Shown: one piece after another, positions 42,750 through 45,029 of the stretch
Position numbering within the stretch: position 1 is the stretch's first letter
Layout: each line of letters opens with the position of its first letter
NCBI GenBank assembly: GCA_018817915.1
Contig: JAHISX010000076.1
Location: 1-45,029, forward strand
Reading direction: 5' to 3'
From: Bacillota bacterium
Lineage (GTDB): Bacteria > Bacillota_I > Bacilli_A > Acholeplasmatales > Acholeplasmataceae
DNA: 45,029 bases
Translations under genes and position numbers: made by a program
Notes under the pieces: model-generated
Databases searched by the model: none
What the model saw: the letters and a program-made list of their open reading frames with translations, nothing else
Told to the model about the DNA's origin: nothing

Positions 42750-44753
42750 TTAAACGCTTATTTGGTTCTTACTATTTTTTTGTACCGTCTTAAGTGATTT
42801 AACAACTTCTTTTTCTTCAGGTGTTAGATTTAAAGCATCTAACTTTTCAGTAAACATCAACCCAATAAGACCTTCAAGGGGGCTAGGAAGCGATCCTTCT
42901 TTACTGCCACCCATATTGACATATGTGTTAGGTACGATTTGAACATTACCAGCTTCAATAGCTGCAGTATATTTAGAGATGATGTCTTGCATTAACTGGT
43001 ATTTAGCACCACCATAAGCTTTAACTTTATTTGTTATTGCTTCTGCTTCTGCATTACCAATGGCAGCAATCTTGTCAGCTTCAGCTACACCTAATGCTTT
43101 AACTTTTGCTGCATCGGCATTTGCCATAGCAACTAATTTTTCAGCATCATGTTTTGCTCTTTCGAGACCAGCCTTACCTTGGTTCTTCTGAATTTCAATA
43201 TTAATTGATGATTCAGTTAAATTCTTTTGTTGTTCTGCTTTAGATTTTGCTTCATTTAATTCTTTTTCTTTAGCTGCAGCTTTCTCTTGTTGTGAATATG
43301 TTTCTATTTGTTCTCTTGCTACTTGACGATCTCTTAATTGACTCAAAATGATTTCTATCTTGTTATCCTTAGCAGATGCTGATGGCGTACCTATCAATAC
43401 TTCTTCTAAGTCAATATTATATTTATTGAATCTGTCTTTCATCTGAGTTGATGCTAATACTTGTATTTCCGAACGTTCCTGAAGCAGTTCTATGAGTGTT
43501 TTACTTTGTCCAATATTCTTAAAATATGCTGAAACCATTGGATCAAGAGTTTGTTCTACAAGTTGTTTAATATCGCCAAATCTTTGAATAACATAAGGAG
43601 CTTTTCTATAATCGATGTGTAAAACAACGGATAATGGTAATGATGGTTCAAAAGCATCTTTTGTGATCAAGCTTACTTCTTTAAGATTTGAGTCAAAAAG
43701 ATGTCCGCCTTCTTCATTACTGATCCACTTCAAAATGATATTTGTTGTTGGAACAACAGCAATCTTACCTGCATACGTGTTAAACGCATATTTGCCAGGT
43801 GATAAAGCACTGCTCCAAACACCTTTTGTTCCTTCATCAACTAATTCGCCATGTCTATAATCTTCTCCTGATGTATCAATACCTTTTTCACCCGTATAAG
43901 AAATAACCACACCAACATTACCTACAGGAATAATGGTTTTGGGAATCAACTCAACGGTTGCAAACATTCTATTGATAAAATATGTGCCTTCTGTTAAGAC
44001 TTGATACTGTCTACCTCTATAACCACCAGCTTTAAGAAACTTTTCAATGTCTTGAAAATTGTTATGATAAGTTTCAAAACTAGATAAATCATCACCCACA
44101 GTAGGTGCAACAATATGGCCTTGTGCTAATGATGGTCCATCATGGACAGTAACAACACCTAGTCGATCATCTGAACCACTGATAATGATTGGTGTAAAAC
44201 CACCACGTTCTTGTATTTTTTCAGCCATTGACTGAACAGTTCTCATTTCATTTGATCCAAGTGATAACGCGAAAATATCTGATTGACTTATAATGATGAA
44301 CTGAGCAAGATTGAATGCATATGTACCTTCACGCACGATAGCTCTTTGAATCCCTTTTTGACCTTTATGAGTCAAAAATCCAACAACATTCTGGAAATGT
44401 TCACCTTCAAGAACGACGCGACCTAAGGTCTGTGTTTCAGGTAAAGCTTCTCCGTCTCTAGCAAAGACATATGCGATTTCTCCTTGGGGTATTGTTATTA
44501 AAGAAACGATATGTACTTTGTACATAATTGGTGATAAAAAGTGAATACCACCTCTGATAACATCAGGTTGAAAACCTGCTTCTTTATTTAAAGCAATAAT
44601 TTGTGAATCTAGGGAACCATTGAAAGACCATTTCTTTTCAATAATCCCAACACGATCATTTGGAATGATTCTAAATCCAACAACCCATAACACTAAACTT
44701 ACGATGACTATTGAACTAACAATAATCAGAAGTGCCAATAATACTGGATTCAT
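42750..44753 (-). CDS. flotillin-like SPFH/band 7 membrane scaffold protein
   Basis: 667 residues. One N-terminal membrane helix (about 5-26) is followed by an SPFH region with IIPNDRVGIIEKKW, and further beta-rich repeats (REGTYAFNLAQF, EGTYFINRMFATVELIPK, PGKYAFNTYAGKIAVVPT). The C-terminal third is a charged coiled coil (REQIETYSQQEKAAAKEKEL to AKHDAEKLVAMANADAAKV) with the EA-rich tract AEADKIAAIGNAEAEA, as in flotillins. It is longer than B. subtilis FloT (about 509) because of the N-terminal repeats. Flotillins organise lipid domains in the membrane. An AAGGAG lies nine bases before the ATG. Confidence 0.85.
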   Translation of the reverse strand: MNPVLLALLIIVSSIVIVSLVLWVVGFRIIPNDRVGIIEKKWSFNGSLDSQIIALNKEAGFQPDVIRGGIHFLSPIMYKVHIVSLITIPQGEIAYVFARDGEALPETQTLGRVVLEGEHFQNVVGFLTHKGQKGIQRAIVREGTYAFNLAQFIIISQSDIFALSLGSNEMRTVQSMAEKIQERGGFTPIIISGSDDRLGVVTVHDGPSLAQGHIVAPTVGDDLSSFETYHNNFQDIEKFLKAGGYRGRQYQVLTEGTYFINRMFATVELIPKTIIPVGNVGVVISYTGEKGIDTSGEDYRHGELVDEGTKGVWSSALSPGKYAFNTYAGKIAVVPTTNIILKWISNEEGGHLFDSNLKEVSLITKDAFEPSLPLSVVLHIDYRKAPYVIQRFGDIKQLVEQTLDPMVSAYFKNIGQSKTLIELLQERSEIQVLASTQMKDRFNKYNIDLEEVLIGTPSASAKDNKIEIILSQLRDRQVAREQIETYSQQEKAAAKEKELNEAKSKAEQQKNLTESSINIEIQKNQGKAGLERAKHDAEKLVAMANADAAKVKALGVAEADKIAAIGNAEAEAITNKVKAYGGAKYQLMQDIISKYTAAIEAGNVQIVPNTYVNMGGSKEGSLPSPLEGLIGLMFTEKLDALNLTPEEKEVVKSLKTVQKNSKNQISV

Positions 44754-44806
44754 CTAACATATCTCCTTTGTGAATCTATATTTTTGCATAGTACCCCCAT
44801 TGATTA

Positions 44807-44826
44807 CTTCCTTACCCCAAAGGAAG
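44807..44826 (-). promoter_or_regulatory. hairpin in the flotillin upstream region
   Basis: CTTCCTT/AAGGAAG (44807-44813, 44820-44826) with loop ACCCCA. On the minus strand it reads CTTCCTT-TGGGGT-AAGGAAG. No T-tract follows, so it is not a terminator; no promoter in this gap is convincing. Function unknown. Confidence 0.35.
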
Positions 44827-44890
44827 ATGCGTTCAATGCAGCGTTCTTATACACCTATATTTTACCATTTTTTACCCCCTTTTAATCCAA

Positions 44891-45029
44891 GGTAGTGTCA
44901 AAAATTGATTTTTTTGACCTACTTTTCTTCATATTTTTATACTCTTTAAGATAATAAAAAGAGTAGTTAATCCCGTGTTATAATGAATGTGCGAACATCA
45001 CATATAAGGAGATCAACTACCTATGCAAA
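44891..45029 (+). mobile_element. left end of an insertion sequence (cut by window edge)
   Basis: The terminal repeat GGTAGTGTCAAAA (44891-44903) is the reverse complement of 86-98. A second partial inverted copy follows (TTTTGACCTAC ending at 44922). Then TGT-TATAAT (44976-44984, extended -10), an AAGGAG SD and an ATG at 45023. This is the 5' end of an IS with its transposase promoter. Length and family cannot be known. Confidence 0.6.
45023..45029 (+). CDS. 5' end of a probable transposase (partial)
   Basis: ATGCAAA at the very end of the window, 11 bases after AAGGAG and about 39 bases after a TATAAT box. Only two full codons are visible. The call rests on its place inside the IS left end. 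Confidence 0.4.

Noticed and set aside
44754-44890. Three TACCCC repeats upstream of the flotillin gene as a binding-site array
   Set aside because: Spacing is irregular, flanks are not alike, and short C-runs can arise by chance.
1-45029. CRISPR array, tRNA or rRNA genes
   Set aside because: No regularly spaced repeats, no cloverleaf or CCA-ended sequence, and no 16S/23S signature were seen on either strand.
1-45029. Use of TGA as tryptophan (Mycoplasma code)
   Set aside because: Genes such as rpoB and pyrR stop at TGA, and tryptophans in conserved places use TGG.

Overview
The window looks like chromosome of a Mollicute of the Acholeplasma type. It is AT-rich, tryptophan is read from TGG, and TGA is a real stop (rpoB, psuK and pyrR end on TGA), which excludes Mycoplasma/Spiroplasma code 4. 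Gene order from gltX through cysS, mrnC, rlmB, a sigH-like gene, rpmG, secE, nusG, then rplK-rplA-rplJ-rplL-ybxB-rpoB-rpoC follows the Bacillus/Firmicute order, with insertions. The species cannot be named from sequence alone. Almost every gene is on the minus strand, so the window is best read right to left.

Layout. 1-98 and 44891-45029 are the right and left ends of what looks like the same insertion-sequence family: a 13-bp inverted terminal repeat is shared, both are in + orientation, and only a transposase-like tail and start codon are visible. 215-2832 is a tight operon of a serine palmitoyltransferase-like enzyme, a short-chain dehydrogenase and a formate/nitrite-type channel, i.e. a candidate sphingoid-base module. 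2952-5768 holds pseudouridine catabolism (psuG, psuK) plus a K+ channel with an RCK domain. 5893-7416 is a GDSL hydrolase divergent from a membrane XRE regulator with an apparently leaderless start. 7492-18586 is the transcription/translation core (rpoC, rpoB, ybxB, rplL, rplJ with an L10 leader, rplA with an L1-site-like hairpin, rplK with a consensus promoter). 18603-23474 interrupts the ancestral nusG-rplK junction with YccF, a DsbA-like protein, a VOC protein and two tandem paralogous GLUG surface proteins. 23641-30511 is nusG-secE-rpmG, a SigH-like sigma factor, rlmB, a P-type ATPase, mrnC and cysS. 30645-38700 carries a fused nuclease (DUF2779 type), an SDR, a GLUG lipoprotein coupled to gltX, a P-loop kinase and an MFS transporter. 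38780-44753 holds rpsI-rplM, pyrR divergent from a PyrR-attenuated uracil permease, a GNAT protein and a flotillin.

Main points of interest. RpoC begins with about 167 residues that precede the canonical beta-prime start and contain two tandem segments resembling the C-terminal domain of RNA polymerase alpha. The SPT/reductase pair suggests sphingolipid synthesis in a wall-less bacterium. RpoB carries Gln at the E. coli His526 position. The nuclease at 30645-32471 joins a Cas4-like Fe-S PD-(D/E)XK half to a DEDD exonuclease half. The two GLUG surface genes are duplicated with their own terminator-palindrome-promoter units. Promoters are often extended -10 type (TGATATAAT-like). No gap without a gene exceeds about 300 bases, and no tRNA, rRNA or CRISPR array was seen.
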